Below are positions 6,148-15,515 of a stretch of DNA of 64,000 nucleotides, piece by piece. Source of the stretch: an uncultured Anaerotruncus sp. (GTDB lineage: Bacteria > Bacillota > Clostridia > Oscillospirales > Acutalibacteraceae); contig UQDL01000007.1 in NCBI GenBank assembly GCA_900539775.1, positions 1 to 64,000 on the forward strand. Reading direction: 5' to 3'. The first letter of the stretch is position 1; each line of letters opens with the position of its first letter. The notes under the pieces were generated by a model. The model searched no databases. It was not told the DNA's origin and saw nothing but the letters and a program-made list of their open reading frames with translations. The position numbers and the translations under genes were made by a program.

Positions 6148-6226
6148 ATTCGCTTAATTTCAAAACAAAGTACTTTTTTCGTGTGGCAATATGCCGTTTA
6201 TATTATAATCCGGCCTATGTAACCAT

Positions 6227-6291
6227 CATAAAAATTACGCTTGCGCTGCACGATATGCGTGTGATAGTATATAATCAGAGCATTGCAATGT
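6227..6291 (+). repeat. 65-bp promoter-like repeat, copy 2 (before GH18 gene)
   Basis: Second copy of 5498-5562, ending 59 bp before the lipoprotein start. The three differences lie in the AT-rich and loop positions, so the TATAAT and the semi-palindrome are kept. Confidence 0.75.
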
Positions 6292-6350
6292 AAAAATCGC
6301 ATTCGGGCCGTGCCCGACAAATGCAAATTGAAGCTCACTTGGGGGTAAAT

Positions 6351-7772
6351 ATGAAACAAAACAAATTTACAAAGCTGCTCGCCGTTTTTTTGGCATGCGC
6401 ACTTATTGCCTGCACTTTTACCGGATGCACCGGTCACGGCAAAAAAATCATGAGCCAAATATACGGTCTCTACAACAACTTGGCGCTTGGCGGCACGGTT
6501 ACAAGCCAAGACGGAAAAACATCATCAACATTTAAACTCAGCGGAAAAGCAGAAGAAACAAAATATGCCACAATTGATTTGGGCAAGGAAACTGATTTTA
6601 ACACGGTTGTGCTTAAAGAAAGCGGATCAAAGATTGCTCTGTTTGAAATCTATGGCAGCAACAGTGCAGACAGCGATTATGACTTTCTTTATCAAAGCGA
6701 CTGCATTGAAGGCGGCCACACCTGCTTTTTGGGTGATGTAAGCTACCGTTATTTACGCATTTTTGTTAACATGGCAAGCGGAAATTTCAAACTTACCGGC
6801 GCCGAGGTTTATAATATCAAAAGCGACAAAGCAAAGAATTTAAGAGTAAACACCTATCTTGTGGCTGCAAACATAAATGAAAACACCGATTTTTCAATGC
6901 TTGACGGAGTTACGGACATAATAATGTTTGGCACGGCAAAGTTTGATAAATTAGGAAACATTATTTTTGTTGACGACAGCGGCAACACAATTTCGGAAGA
7001 TATTTATGCACAAAAGGTGGAAATGCTCAAAAAGGCTGTTGGCAACAGAAAAATAAATCTGATTTGCGACATTGCAATGCCCTATAATGACAACAATGCG
7101 GACATTATTTCAATGCTGAGTGAAGAAAATGTCGGCAACACAATTGCAAGCATTAAAGCTTTTGTGGAAAAATACGGTTTTGACGGATATGACATGGATT
7201 ATGAATTTCCGAATTCAAAAAAAGAATGGAAGCTTTTCAACTCATTTTTAAGGCAGCTTGATTCGGCAATTCCGGATAAAATCATTTCGCTTGCGATTGC
7301 ACCTTGGGATTTACAGTTTGACGATGATGTTATTGAAATCATAGACCGTGCAGAGGTTATGCTTTATGACATGTTTACTGCACACGGCTATCATGCAACA
7401 TTTCCGGTATCGGTTAACGGCATAAACAAAATGCTTGAAGGCGGTTTTAAAGCAGAGCAGCTTGATTTCGGCGTGCCGTTTTATTCAAGACCGACAGATC
7501 GCCATGCATATTGGGGAGATTACAGCCAATACGAAAACAAGCTTGACAGATTTACAAATTTATTCTATTACAACGGATTTGATCATGACGGAGCACCGAT
7601 GACAGCACCGCAATATTTAAATTCGGCGCAAATGATAGCAGACAAAACCGCATTTGCAATTGATGCGGGGCTTGGCGGAATTATGATTTGGCACATGACC
7701 TGCGATTTGCCTTATGACAATGAGTTTTCGCTCTTTAAATCTATAAATGACACAAAAACTGCAAAACAATAA
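6351..7772 (+). CDS. Lipoprotein with discoidin-like and GH18 (chitinase-like) domains
   Basis: The start is taken at ATG 6351, five bases after a GGGGG site, because this gives a clean lipoprotein signal (KLLAVFLACALIACTFTGC, lipidated Cys26). An ATG at 6321 would add ten residues ahead of the signal. Residues 40-150 resemble an F5/8 type C (discoidin) carbohydrate-binding domain (ALGGTVTSQDG...YRYLRIFVNM). Residues 155-470 are a TIM barrel with the GH18 motif D278-G-Y-D-M-D-Y-E285, where Glu285 is the expected acid catalyst. The likely role is hydrolysis of chitin-like or N-acetylglucosaminyl linkages outside the membrane. The copy 2 repeat upstream probably supplies its promoter. Confidence 0.85.
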   Translation: MKQNKFTKLLAVFLACALIACTFTGCTGHGKKIMSQIYGLYNNLALGGTVTSQDGKTSSTFKLSGKAEETKYATIDLGKETDFNTVVLKESGSKIALFEIYGSNSADSDYDFLYQSDCIEGGHTCFLGDVSYRYLRIFVNMASGNFKLTGAEVYNIKSDKAKNLRVNTYLVAANINENTDFSMLDGVTDIIMFGTAKFDKLGNIIFVDDSGNTISEDIYAQKVEMLKKAVGNRKINLICDIAMPYNDNNADIISMLSEENVGNTIASIKAFVEKYGFDGYDMDYEFPNSKKEWKLFNSFLRQLDSAIPDKIISLAIAPWDLQFDDDVIEIIDRAEVMLYDMFTAHGYHATFPVSVNGINKMLEGGFKAEQLDFGVPFYSRPTDRHAYWGDYSQYENKLDRFTNLFYYNGFDHDGAPMTAPQYLNSAQMIADKTAFAIDAGLGGIMIWHMTCDLPYDNEFSLFKSINDTKTAKQ

Positions 7773-7810
7773 AAAAACAATCTATTCTATTTTAAATATT
7801 AAAATAATTG

Positions 7811-7839
7811 TTGCACGCACACTCTTTTTGTGATATTCT
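7811..7839 (+). promoter_or_regulatory. Promoter of the 7880 gene
   Basis: TTGCAC (7811-7816), 17-bp spacer, TATTCT (7834-7839), 40 bp before the start. Confidence 0.55.
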
Positions 7840-7879
7840 TGATATATTCTATTTACAATTGCGAAAGAGAGGCTAATTT

Positions 7880-9763
7880 ATGTTTTTACTCTTAGGCACT
7901 GTTGCCGCACTGATTATCAGTGCCGTTCAGATCTTTGCTTTTTGCAGAGAGCGCTCGGCAGGCAAATGCATTCATATGGTTATAAAGAATGTGTTTGTTA
8001 TTAACCTTATCGCCGTGTTCTTCCAAAAATATGTGCTCAAATATAAGCACTTTTTTGTGTGGACCGGCGGCTACAAACCCGCTTCATTTGTTAAATTTTT
8101 CATAATTGCGTTTTTAGTTGGCATTATTTTGCTTGGCATTTATGCATTTGTGTATAAATACATCACATTTGAAAGCGAAACTCCCAAGAAAAAGGGCGCA
8201 AGAGCATTAAAGCTTATAAGCGTTATTCTGTTTTGCCTCGGCAGCCTCTGCTTTGTGGGCACCGTTTGGGGCAAAGGCTCTTACGGCGATGTTACGGCAG
8301 ACCAGCTTTTAATCAACCTGCTTTCACCGGCAGGCGGCGCAGACAGCGGAGTTTATCTTGAGGGCATTGAAGGCCTTGTTTATCCCACCATGCTGCTCAC
8401 ATCGGTTTTCTGCCTTTTTGTTTATTCAAACTTCAAGCTTGTTTATCACGGTATTAAAAAGAATATTACATTCTTTAACGATCTTGTTCACAGAATAATC
8501 AGCTTTATTCTTGCACTTGCAATGCTTGGCGGCGGAATCGGCTACGGTGTTAAAGAATTTAAGCTTAAGCAGCTTTACAATGCATATATTGCAAAATCGG
8601 ATTTTATTGAGGCAAACTACAAGGATCCGCGCACCACGAAGATGACCTTCCCGGAGAAGAAAAGAAACCTTATTCATATCTACCTTGAATCAATGGAAAA
8701 CAGCTATCTTTCCAAGGATCTCGGCGGTTATATGGATACAAACCTTATTCCAAAGCTGACAGAGCTTGCATATGAAGGCTACACTTTCTCGAATAACGAC
8801 ACAAAATTCGGCGGCCCGCTTAAAGCAACAGGCACTCAATGGTCTGTTGCATCAATGGTTAATATGACAACCGGATTGCCGATGAAAGTGCCGGCAGAAC
8901 CTAATGCATACGGTTCACCCGGAAACTTCTTCCCCGGCGCATACAACCTTGGCGACATTTTGCATGACCAAGGCTACGAGCAAACAGTTATGTTTGGCGC
9001 AGATGCAAACTTTGGCGGACTTTCATACTATTATCATGATCACGGCAATTACAAAATCATGGATTACGGCTATGCAAAGCGTGAAGGCTTAATTCCTCCC
9101 GACTACAAAGAATGGTGGGGCTATGAGGATGATAAACTTTACGAATTTGCAAAAGACGAAATTACAAGGCTTTATGAAACCGGCAAGCCGTTCAACTTTA
9201 CAATGGAAACGGCAGACACTCATCGCCCGGGCGGATATTTAAGCAAGAATGCATCCACACCGTTTGGCGACCATTATTCAAATGCCATTTTCTACAGCCA
9301 AGACGAAACATATAAATTCGTTGAATGGATTAAGCAACAGCCGTTTTATGAAAACACCACTGTTATTTTAATCGGCGACCATTTAAGCATGGATACAGAT
9401 TTCTTTGAAAACTTTGATCCCGATTATTTAAGAACTCAATTCAACGTTATTTTGAATCCTTCACCCGATTTGAACACTTCTAAATCCAAATTTACAGACA
9501 GAGAATGGGCAAACTTTGATATGTTCCCCACTATTCTTGCCACAATGGGTGTTAAAATTAAGGGTGACAGACTCGGCATCGGCACAAATCTTTTCTCAGA
9601 CACTCCAACTGTTTTTGAGGAATACGGTGTTGAACACACAAACACTGAGCTTGAAAAGAAGAGTGAATTTATGAACAGCACAATTCTTTTAAACACCGAA
9701 GAAGGCGAAAATGCGACGGAAACAACATCGCAATTGCCTAAGCCGGGCAAAAAAGCTTCTTAA
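7880..9763 (+). CDS. MdoB/LTA-synthase-like membrane phosphoglycerol transferase (sulfatase superfamily)
   Basis: A 627-residue protein with five or six N-terminal membrane helices (within residues 1-215), then an extracellular alkaline-phosphatase-superfamily domain. Metal and nucleophile motifs visible are IYLESMENSY (first metal-binding Glu), ATGTQWSVASMVNMTTGLP (catalytic Thr, closest to MdoB/OpgB), FTMETADTHRPGGY and ILIGDHLSMD (DH metal site). The family transfers glycerol phosphate from phosphatidylglycerol to a glycan or teichoic acid on the outer face of the membrane. The TGTQW signature argues for the OpgB-like branch rather than classical LtaS. It stands alone with its own promoter and a terminator at 9798-9831. 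Confidence 0.85.
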   Translation: MFLLLGTVAALIISAVQIFAFCRERSAGKCIHMVIKNVFVINLIAVFFQKYVLKYKHFFVWTGGYKPASFVKFFIIAFLVGIILLGIYAFVYKYITFESETPKKKGARALKLISVILFCLGSLCFVGTVWGKGSYGDVTADQLLINLLSPAGGADSGVYLEGIEGLVYPTMLLTSVFCLFVYSNFKLVYHGIKKNITFFNDLVHRIISFILALAMLGGGIGYGVKEFKLKQLYNAYIAKSDFIEANYKDPRTTKMTFPEKKRNLIHIYLESMENSYLSKDLGGYMDTNLIPKLTELAYEGYTFSNNDTKFGGPLKATGTQWSVASMVNMTTGLPMKVPAEPNAYGSPGNFFPGAYNLGDILHDQGYEQTVMFGADANFGGLSYYYHDHGNYKIMDYGYAKREGLIPPDYKEWWGYEDDKLYEFAKDEITRLYETGKPFNFTMETADTHRPGGYLSKNASTPFGDHYSNAIFYSQDETYKFVEWIKQQPFYENTTVILIGDHLSMDTDFFENFDPDYLRTQFNVILNPSPDLNTSKSKFTDREWANFDMFPTILATMGVKIKGDRLGIGTNLFSDTPTVFEEYGVEHTNTELEKKSEFMNSTILLNTEEGENATETTSQLPKPGKKAS

Positions 9764-9797
9764 ACCTTATAAGAGAGTTTAATTTAAGCAAAAATCT

Positions 9798-9831
9798 GCG
9801 GCGCACCGAGGCAAAACGGTGCGCCGCTTTT
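9798..9831 (+). terminator. Terminator of the phosphoglycerol transferase gene
   Basis: A perfect 11-bp GC-rich stem (9798-9808 with 9817-9827), 8-nt loop, TTTT tail. Confidence 0.85.
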
Positions 9832-9850
9832 ATTCTAAAAGGCACAAATT

Positions 9851-10291
9851 ATGAAAATACTTATTGATGCAGACGGCTGCCCCGTTACAAAGCTTGCCGT
9901 TAAGCTTGCAACGGAGCGCGGTATTTCAGCCATTATTGTTTGCGACACAAGCCATGAATTTTCAATAGACGGCGCAGAAACGATAACAGTTTCAAAAGGG
10001 GCGGACAGTGCCGATTTTGCCTTGGTTAATAAGGCAGAAAACGGCGACATTATTATTACTCAAGACTACGGGCTTGCAGCAATGGCACTTGCGAAAAGAG
10101 CAAATGTAATTACGCAAAACGGTCTTATTATAAATAATTTTAACATAGACAGCCTGCTTTATTCACGCCACATGGCAAAGAAAGCCCAACGAAGCGGAAA
10201 GCACCTTAAAGGCCCTTTAAAAAGAACAAAAGATCAAGATGAGGCATTTGAAAAAGCTTTGATTGCGCTTTTAAATAAAAACTGCACTTGA
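9851..10291 (+). CDS. YaiI/YqxD (DUF188, UPF0178) family protein
   Basis: A 146-residue cytoplasmic protein that starts with the family signature KILIDADGCPVTK and continues with VSKGADSADFALVNKAENGDIIITQDYGLAAMAL, the PIN-like core of conserved acidic residues. The basic C-terminal part (KKAQRSGKHLKGPLKRTKDQDEAFEKALIALL) is also typical. The family resembles PIN-domain nucleases structurally, but no reaction is established. Length matches the family. The gene lies just after the terminator of the upstream gene. Confidence 0.9.
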   Translation: MKILIDADGCPVTKLAVKLATERGISAIIVCDTSHEFSIDGAETITVSKGADSADFALVNKAENGDIIITQDYGLAAMALAKRANVITQNGLIINNFNIDSLLYSRHMAKKAQRSGKHLKGPLKRTKDQDEAFEKALIALLNKNCT

Positions 10292-10316
10292 TATATGCAA
10301 AATAAAAATATATAAT
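10288..10316 (+). promoter_or_regulatory. Promoter of the 10349-alpha-mannosidase operon
   Basis: TTGATA (10288-10293), 17-bp spacer, TATAAT (10311-10316). It overlaps the stop of the upstream gene. Confidence 0.75.
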
Positions 10317-10348
10317 TAAACCAAACACATCAGTTAGGAGAACAGAAT

Positions 10349-10567
10349 ATGAAAGTAAGATTACCCAAACACAAAGAATTTTTAATTAAATTTGCAGACG
10401 GATATGACAAAGCCGATGAAGCATGGGATGAACTTAACAAAATAGTTAAAGATTATTCCGTGGACGGCAAATCAATATATTCAGACAGCTTTATAGCAGA
10501 TAACGAAGACAAGGTAAAAGCTCTTCAGGAAAAATATGAATTCACATACGAGATCATAGAGAAATAA
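10349..10567 (+). CDS. Small acidic protein of unknown function (72 aa)
   Basis: A 72-residue soluble protein with good TTAGGAG translation signals, ending 8 bp before the alpha-mannosidase start and sharing its promoter. The sequence is helical and acidic (DKADEAWDELNKIVKDY, DKVKALQEKYEFTYEI), with no membrane segment or motif I recognise. Its tight linkage suggests an accessory role to the GH38 enzyme, for example in folding or regulation, but nothing in the sequence proves that. Confidence 0.65.
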   Translation: MKVRLPKHKEFLIKFADGYDKADEAWDELNKIVKDYSVDGKSIYSDSFIADNEDKVKALQEKYEFTYEIIEK

Positions 10568-10575
10568 GGAATACT

Positions 10576-13500
10576 ATGGAAAAGAAAAAGGTTTATGCAG
10601 TTGCAACCGCACATTTAGACACTGTGTGGCGATGGAATTTGGCAACAACTATAAAAGAATATCTGCCAAATACACTTGAGCAAAACTTTAATTTAATAGA
10701 AAAATACCCTAATTACAAATTTAATTTTGAAGGTGCATTCAGATATGCGCTTGCAGAGGAATACTATCCAAAGCACTTTGAATATCTTAAAGAACTTATC
10801 AAAAGCGGAAAATGGAATGTTGCGGGCTCAAGCTATGAAAACGGAGATGTAAACATTCCCTCTCCCGAAGCACTGTTCAGAAATATTATTTACGGCAATG
10901 GCTATTTCAAAGAAAAATTCGGAAAAGAAAGCTGCGATATTTTTCTGCCCGATTGCTTTGGCTTTGGATACGCATTGCCAAGCATAATGAAGCATGCGGG
11001 TTTAAAGGGATTTACAACCCAAAAATTGAGTTGGGGATCGGCTTACGGAGTGCCGTTTGATTTGGGACTTTGGCAGGGCGTTGACGGCTCAAAGGTTTAC
11101 GCCTGCCTTAACGCACAATCATATCGCTACAAATTCAGCGGCGACATCAGAGGCGATATTTCCGTTATAAATAAAATAACGCAAAACGCTTTTGAAAGCG
11201 GAATACCGCAAACCTTGCATCTTTACGGCACAGGCGATTGGGGCGGCGCTCCCACGGAGGAAAGCGTGCAGGCAATCGAAGAAAGCGTTGAAAAGAATGC
11301 AGGCAGCGATTTTGAAGTTGTTTCGGCAACAAGCGATGAAATTTTTCGCGATTTGGATAAACTGCCGAAATCCGAAACCGCACGCCTCAAAACATGGAAC
11401 AACGAATTGCTTATGACCTCGCACGGTGCGGGTGCATACACATCAAGAGCCATGAATAAAAGGCTTAATGCACAAAACGAAACAATTGCCGATATAACAG
11501 AGAAAATGTGCACCGTTGCAAACGAAAACGGAGTTTATAATTATCCAAAGGATAATTTAGACAGAGCTTGGAAACGTGTTATTCAGCATCAATTCCACGA
11601 CGACATAACGGGCACGGGCAATATGGATGTTTATATTGACGGTCAAAGTGATTATTATACCTCAATAAGTGAATTTGAAACCGAGCTTGACGGCGCGGCA
11701 GGTGCCATATCTAACGAGCTTAACACAAGCTTTGTAACCGAATGCGGAGTTATGGTTTACAACCCTTCTCCTTTCAGACGCAAAAATGCGGTGAAGGCTC
11801 ATATTAAGCTTGTGCACAATTCAACCTTTATTAAAGTTTTAGATGCAAACGGCAAAGAAGTGCCAAGCCAAATCATAAACAAATCGGGCAAGGAATTTGA
11901 TATTATTTTCATTGCGGATGTAAGCCCATTAGGATATTCTGTTTACGATGTTTTGCCTGCCGATAAGGCATGCGGCATCAAAACAGACCTTATTCCCTCT
12001 CTTCATTCTCTTGAAAACGAGAAATACAGAGTTATATTTAACAAAAACGGCGACATTGCCACCGTTATAGACAAGGTAAACGGCATAAATGTGCTTGAAG
12101 CGCCAATTAAAATGGCAGGTCTTTCGGATGTCGGCGAGCTTCCTTACCCCGCTTGGGAAATGCGAAAAAAGGATTTAGACAAAGAGCCTGAATTTTTTGC
12201 AAACACGCCCGAATTTGAAATAGTTGAAGCAGGTCCGGCAAGAATTGCCGTTAAAATTTCACGCGAACTTGATCACTCAACTATTAAGCAAATCGTTTCG
12301 CTTGAAAGCGGCGGAGAGTTTATAAGAGTTGAAAACTTTGTTGACTGGAAAAACAGAAGGACCCTGCTTAAAGCTGTGTTCCCATTTTCCTGCTACAATA
12401 AAACAGCATGCTATGATCTTGGGCTTGGCGTTATCAAGAGAGAAAACAACTGCGAAAAGCTGTATGAAGTGCCTGCTCAAAAATGGGCAGATATTACCGC
12501 AGGCAGCGGCAAATACGGTGTTTCTGTTTTCAGTGATTGCAAATACGGTTGGGATAAGCCTTCATCAAACACTTTAAGGCTCACCTGCCTGCACACACCC
12601 GTTGGCGCGTTCACGAAGGCAACAAGGCAGGATTTAATGGATCTTGGCAGAAATAATTTTGCATTCGGAATTTACAGCCACAAGGGCAGCTTTGCAAACG
12701 GCACACAACGCCAGAGCGAAATTTTCCAAAAGCCGCTTATTGCATATCAAGTTTCTTCACGCCGTGAAGGCAGCCTTGAAAGCGGATATTCATTCATGAG
12801 CATCAACAACGAAAATGCAATTCTTAGATGCTGCAAGCTTGCCGAAGACGGAAGCGGAATAGTAATTCGCATAAATGAAGGCAGCGGCGAAGCGCTTAAA
12901 AATGTTGAAGTTTCATTTGCAAAAAATATAGTTGAAGCAAATGAATGCGATGCAACAGAATTAAAATTGAATACCGCAAAATTTAACGGAGCAACTCTTT
13001 CATTAAACCTTGCGCCCTATGAAATAAAAACATTCAAAATAAAGCTTGAGCATGCCGAGAAAAAAGGCCGTGAAAACTTTAAAAAGCTTGATCTTGAATA
13101 CAATTCAAAGGGCTTTACAAGAAACGAAGAAATGCGCAATGTTATACTTCAGGGCAGCGGCTGCTCGCTTCCTGCAGAGCTTTGCCCGCAAAGCTTTGTT
13201 GCAGGCGGAATATGCTACAAAATGCCAAATACGGCAGCACCACACGATGTTATGGTGGCAAGAGGCCAAACGATTGAATTGCCGAAAAGCATGACGAAGC
13301 TTTACATAGTGGCTGCTTCAACATTGGGAGACAGAGAAGCAACATTTTACATTGACGGCAGAGAAAAAACGCTTAACATTGCTGCAATGACGGAGCATTA
13401 CGGCAATTGGGACATGGCAGGGCTGGACATAAAAGCTCAGCACAAAAACGCACCGATTGCTTTTGAATTCACACACACTCACCACCCCGAAGGCGATATT

Positions 13501-13839
13501 CCAAACGGAAAAGCGTATTTCTTTAAATATGAGATAGATATAAGAAATGCAAAAACACTTACACTACCGGAGGATAACCGCATCATAATTTTGGCAATGA
13601 CGGCTGTTAAAAAATTCAGTACTGCCAAAAGAGCCACCGGGCTTACAGATGAAATTCCAAGCAGCGATTATTCATTTGGAGATATTCCGCCGATTGACAA
13701 GCTTATTGATAAAGCCGAATTCATAACGATAAGAGCAGGCAAAATCAAAGATCAGCAAAACGGCGGCAAAGGTAAGGGCTTTAAGAGAGATAATCTTATA
13801 ACAAATATAATTCGCTCTTATACAAAATCCGAATGGTAA
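10576..13839 (+). CDS. Alpha-mannosidase, glycoside hydrolase family 38
   Basis: A 1087-residue retaining alpha-mannosidase. The zinc site opens the protein (AHLDTVWRW: His13, Asp15). The catalytic nucleophile is Asp126 in LPDCFGFGYALP, followed by the family motif FTTQKLSW; a further zinc-site histidine pair is in QHQFHDDITGTG. The GH38 central and C-terminal beta-sandwich domains occupy the remainder. There is no signal peptide, so it acts in the cytoplasm on imported manno-oligosaccharides such as trimmed N-glycans. The length is near the upper end for bacterial members. It is co-transcribed with the 72-residue protein and followed by a strong terminator. Confidence 0.93.
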   Translation: MEKKKVYAVATAHLDTVWRWNLATTIKEYLPNTLEQNFNLIEKYPNYKFNFEGAFRYALAEEYYPKHFEYLKELIKSGKWNVAGSSYENGDVNIPSPEALFRNIIYGNGYFKEKFGKESCDIFLPDCFGFGYALPSIMKHAGLKGFTTQKLSWGSAYGVPFDLGLWQGVDGSKVYACLNAQSYRYKFSGDIRGDISVINKITQNAFESGIPQTLHLYGTGDWGGAPTEESVQAIEESVEKNAGSDFEVVSATSDEIFRDLDKLPKSETARLKTWNNELLMTSHGAGAYTSRAMNKRLNAQNETIADITEKMCTVANENGVYNYPKDNLDRAWKRVIQHQFHDDITGTGNMDVYIDGQSDYYTSISEFETELDGAAGAISNELNTSFVTECGVMVYNPSPFRRKNAVKAHIKLVHNSTFIKVLDANGKEVPSQIINKSGKEFDIIFIADVSPLGYSVYDVLPADKACGIKTDLIPSLHSLENEKYRVIFNKNGDIATVIDKVNGINVLEAPIKMAGLSDVGELPYPAWEMRKKDLDKEPEFFANTPEFEIVEAGPARIAVKISRELDHSTIKQIVSLESGGEFIRVENFVDWKNRRTLLKAVFPFSCYNKTACYDLGLGVIKRENNCEKLYEVPAQKWADITAGSGKYGVSVFSDCKYGWDKPSSNTLRLTCLHTPVGAFTKATRQDLMDLGRNNFAFGIYSHKGSFANGTQRQSEIFQKPLIAYQVSSRREGSLESGYSFMSINNENAILRCCKLAEDGSGIVIRINEGSGEALKNVEVSFAKNIVEANECDATELKLNTAKFNGATLSLNLAPYEIKTFKIKLEHAEKKGRENFKKLDLEYNSKGFTRNEEMRNVILQGSGCSLPAELCPQSFVAGGICYKMPNTAAPHDVMVARGQTIELPKSMTKLYIVAASTLGDREATFYIDGREKTLNIAAMTEHYGNWDMAGLDIKAQHKNAPIAFEFTHTHHPEGDIPNGKAYFFKYEIDIRNAKTLTLPEDNRIIILAMTAVKKFSTAKRATGLTDEIPSSDYSFGDIPPIDKLIDKAEFITIRAGKIKDQQNGGKGKGFKRDNLITNIIRSYTKSEW

Positions 13840-13865
13840 TTTAAGCAAAACAGCACAAAAACACA

Positions 13866-13907
13866 CAAGGCATTTATGCAATCATTGCATAAACGCCTTG
13901 TTTTTTT
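13866..13907 (+). terminator. Terminator of the alpha-mannosidase operon
   Basis: A long stem, CAAGGC plus TTTATGCAA with their complements (13866-13880 with 13886-13900) and one internal mismatch, followed by seven T. Confidence 0.9.
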
Positions 13908-14104
13908 GTAAAGTGTGCCGCTTTACATAGGCTTATATGTTGAATCATTTGTTGAAAACTATGTTAATAATGTTGAAATATACTCCGAGTTTTAATATTT
14001 TGATAATTTTGTAAGGCATTATACTTTACAATCAATAATTTCAACAGAATTTTCAACAATTTTAATAAACTTATACAAACTGACAATACTTTAACGATGT
14101 TTAT

Positions 14105-14142
14105 TAAAAAAACGAAGCCCCTTGCAATGAAGCAAGGGGCTT
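14105..14142 (-). terminator. Terminator of ftsZ
   Basis: A perfect 11-bp stem AAGCCCCTTGC/GCAAGGGGCTT (14115-14125 with 14132-14142), with the T tail on the minus strand. Confidence 0.85.
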
Positions 14143-14153
14143 TAAAAATTAAA

Positions 14154-15278
14154 TTATTTCTTGTTGAAAAGATTAACAATGCTGTCAAAAGTATCTGAGT
14201 CTTTTGTTGTGAAAGCACTGCTTGCCTGATCTGCAGACGGCATTGGATTTGCAACTGTGGGAGCAACCTCAAGGTTTGCTGTTGTTGACTTAATCGGAAC
14301 ACCGGGATGGCCATTTTCATCATCGCCGAAACGAGTTGCGATAACAGTGATGTACATTTCATCCTCAAGATTTTCATCAACATTGGCACCCCAAATAATT
14401 TCGCAATCGGGATGAACGGCATTTTTAACGATTGTTGAAGCCACATCGATTTCTTCAAGGCCAATATCGGATGAAGCGGTGATGTTAAGAAGAACACCGT
14501 GAGCACCGTCTATTGAAGTATTAAGAAGCGGGCTTGAAATTGCAGTTTGAGCTGCATCCTCTGCCTTATTCTTACCCTTACCGTGGCCAACACCCATATG
14601 AGCATAACCGGAAGACTTCATAATTTCTGTAACGTCTGCAAAGTCGCAGTTTACAAGACCTGTTGCATTAACAAGATCTGAAATTGACTGAACACCCTGA
14701 CGAAGAACATCATTAGCAATTTCAAATGCATTTAAGAAAGTAATTTTTTCATCAGTAGTGAATTTAAGATTTTCATTTGGAATAACGATAATAGAATCAA
14801 CATACTGAGCAAGCTCATTGATACCTTCTTTGGCCTGTTTCATACGGTGATTACCTTCAAAAGCAAACGGAGTTGTAACAACGCCAACCGTAAGTATGCC
14901 GAGATCCTTAGCAATCTGAGCAACAACCGGAGCCGCACCTGTGCCTGTGCCGCCGCCCATACCTGCGGTAATAAACACCATTTCAGCGCCTGTGATGGCA
15001 TCTGTGATAGCCTCTTTGCTTTCATCAGCTGCTTTTTTACCGATTTCCGGCTTTGCACCTGCGCCCATGCCTTTTGTTGCTTTTTCGCCGATAAGAATTT
15101 TTTGAGCAGCCTGAGATTTAGCAAGAGCGGGCTTATCGCTGTTTACTGCGATAAATTCCACATCCTGAATATTACAATGAACCATGCGGTTTACAGCGTT
15201 TCCGCCGCCGCCGCCTACGCCTATTACTTTAATGGAAACAACTTTTGTATCCTCGGTATCTATTTCATAACGTCCCAT
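14154..15278 (-). CDS. ftsZ: Cell division GTPase FtsZ
   Basis: A 374-residue tubulin homologue that polymerises into the division ring. The N-terminal GTPase domain shows [13 protein letters not shown] (residues 22-34), the tubulin signature [16 protein letters not shown], and the T7-loop region NCDFADV; the second domain follows to about residue 320. The C-terminal tail carries a variable linker and a short end ([11 protein letters not shown]) in place of the classical FtsA-binding peptide. Translation begins at ATG 15278 after AAGGAG. It has its own promoter and terminator, separated from the rest of the division cluster by 237 bp, and no ftsA lies beside it. Confidence 0.97.
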   Translation of the reverse strand: MGRYEIDTEDTKVVSIKVIGVGGGGGNAVNRMVHCNIQDVEFIAVNSDKPALAKSQAAQKILIGEKATKGMGAGAKPEIGKKAADESKEAITDAITGAEMVFITAGMGGGTGTGAAPVVAQIAKDLGILTVGVVTTPFAFEGNHRMKQAKEGINELAQYVDSIIVIPNENLKFTTDEKITFLNAFEIANDVLRQGVQSISDLVNATGLVNCDFADVTEIMKSSGYAHMGVGHGKGKNKAEDAAQTAISSPLLNTSIDGAHGVLLNITASSDIGLEEIDVASTIVKNAVHPDCEIIWGANVDENLEDEMYITVIATRFGDDENGHPGVPIKSTTANLEVAPTVANPMPSADQASSAFTTKDSDTFDSIVNLFNKK

Positions 15279-15332
15279 GATTTTATTCTCCTTATATATT
15301 ATTGACAGACTAGCTGTTGTCTTTACTAATAT

Positions 15333-15361
15333 ATTGTAACAATATTGTAATCATTTTGCAA
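15333..15361 (-). promoter_or_regulatory. Promoter of ftsZ
   Basis: Minus strand TTGCAA (15361-15356), 17-bp spacer, TACAAT (15338-15333), 55 bp before the start codon. Confidence 0.7.
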
Positions 15362-15515
15362 TGTTTTTTTTGATTTTTAATGAATATTTCTTTCAAAATT
15401 GATAAAACTATTTTGGGCTCTTTTGTGCATTATAAACAAAACGCAAAAATGTACTCGATTTTTGAAAAAAACAGTAAAGTGTTCTGCTTTACAAATGCAT
15501 CGCTTTTAAAATTCG

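Noticed and set aside
13939..14057. Five GTTGAA/TTCAAC hexamers between the alpha-mannosidase and ftsZ terminators
   Set aside because: The stretch is very AT-rich and the hexamers have irregular spacing, so chance is a sufficient explanation.
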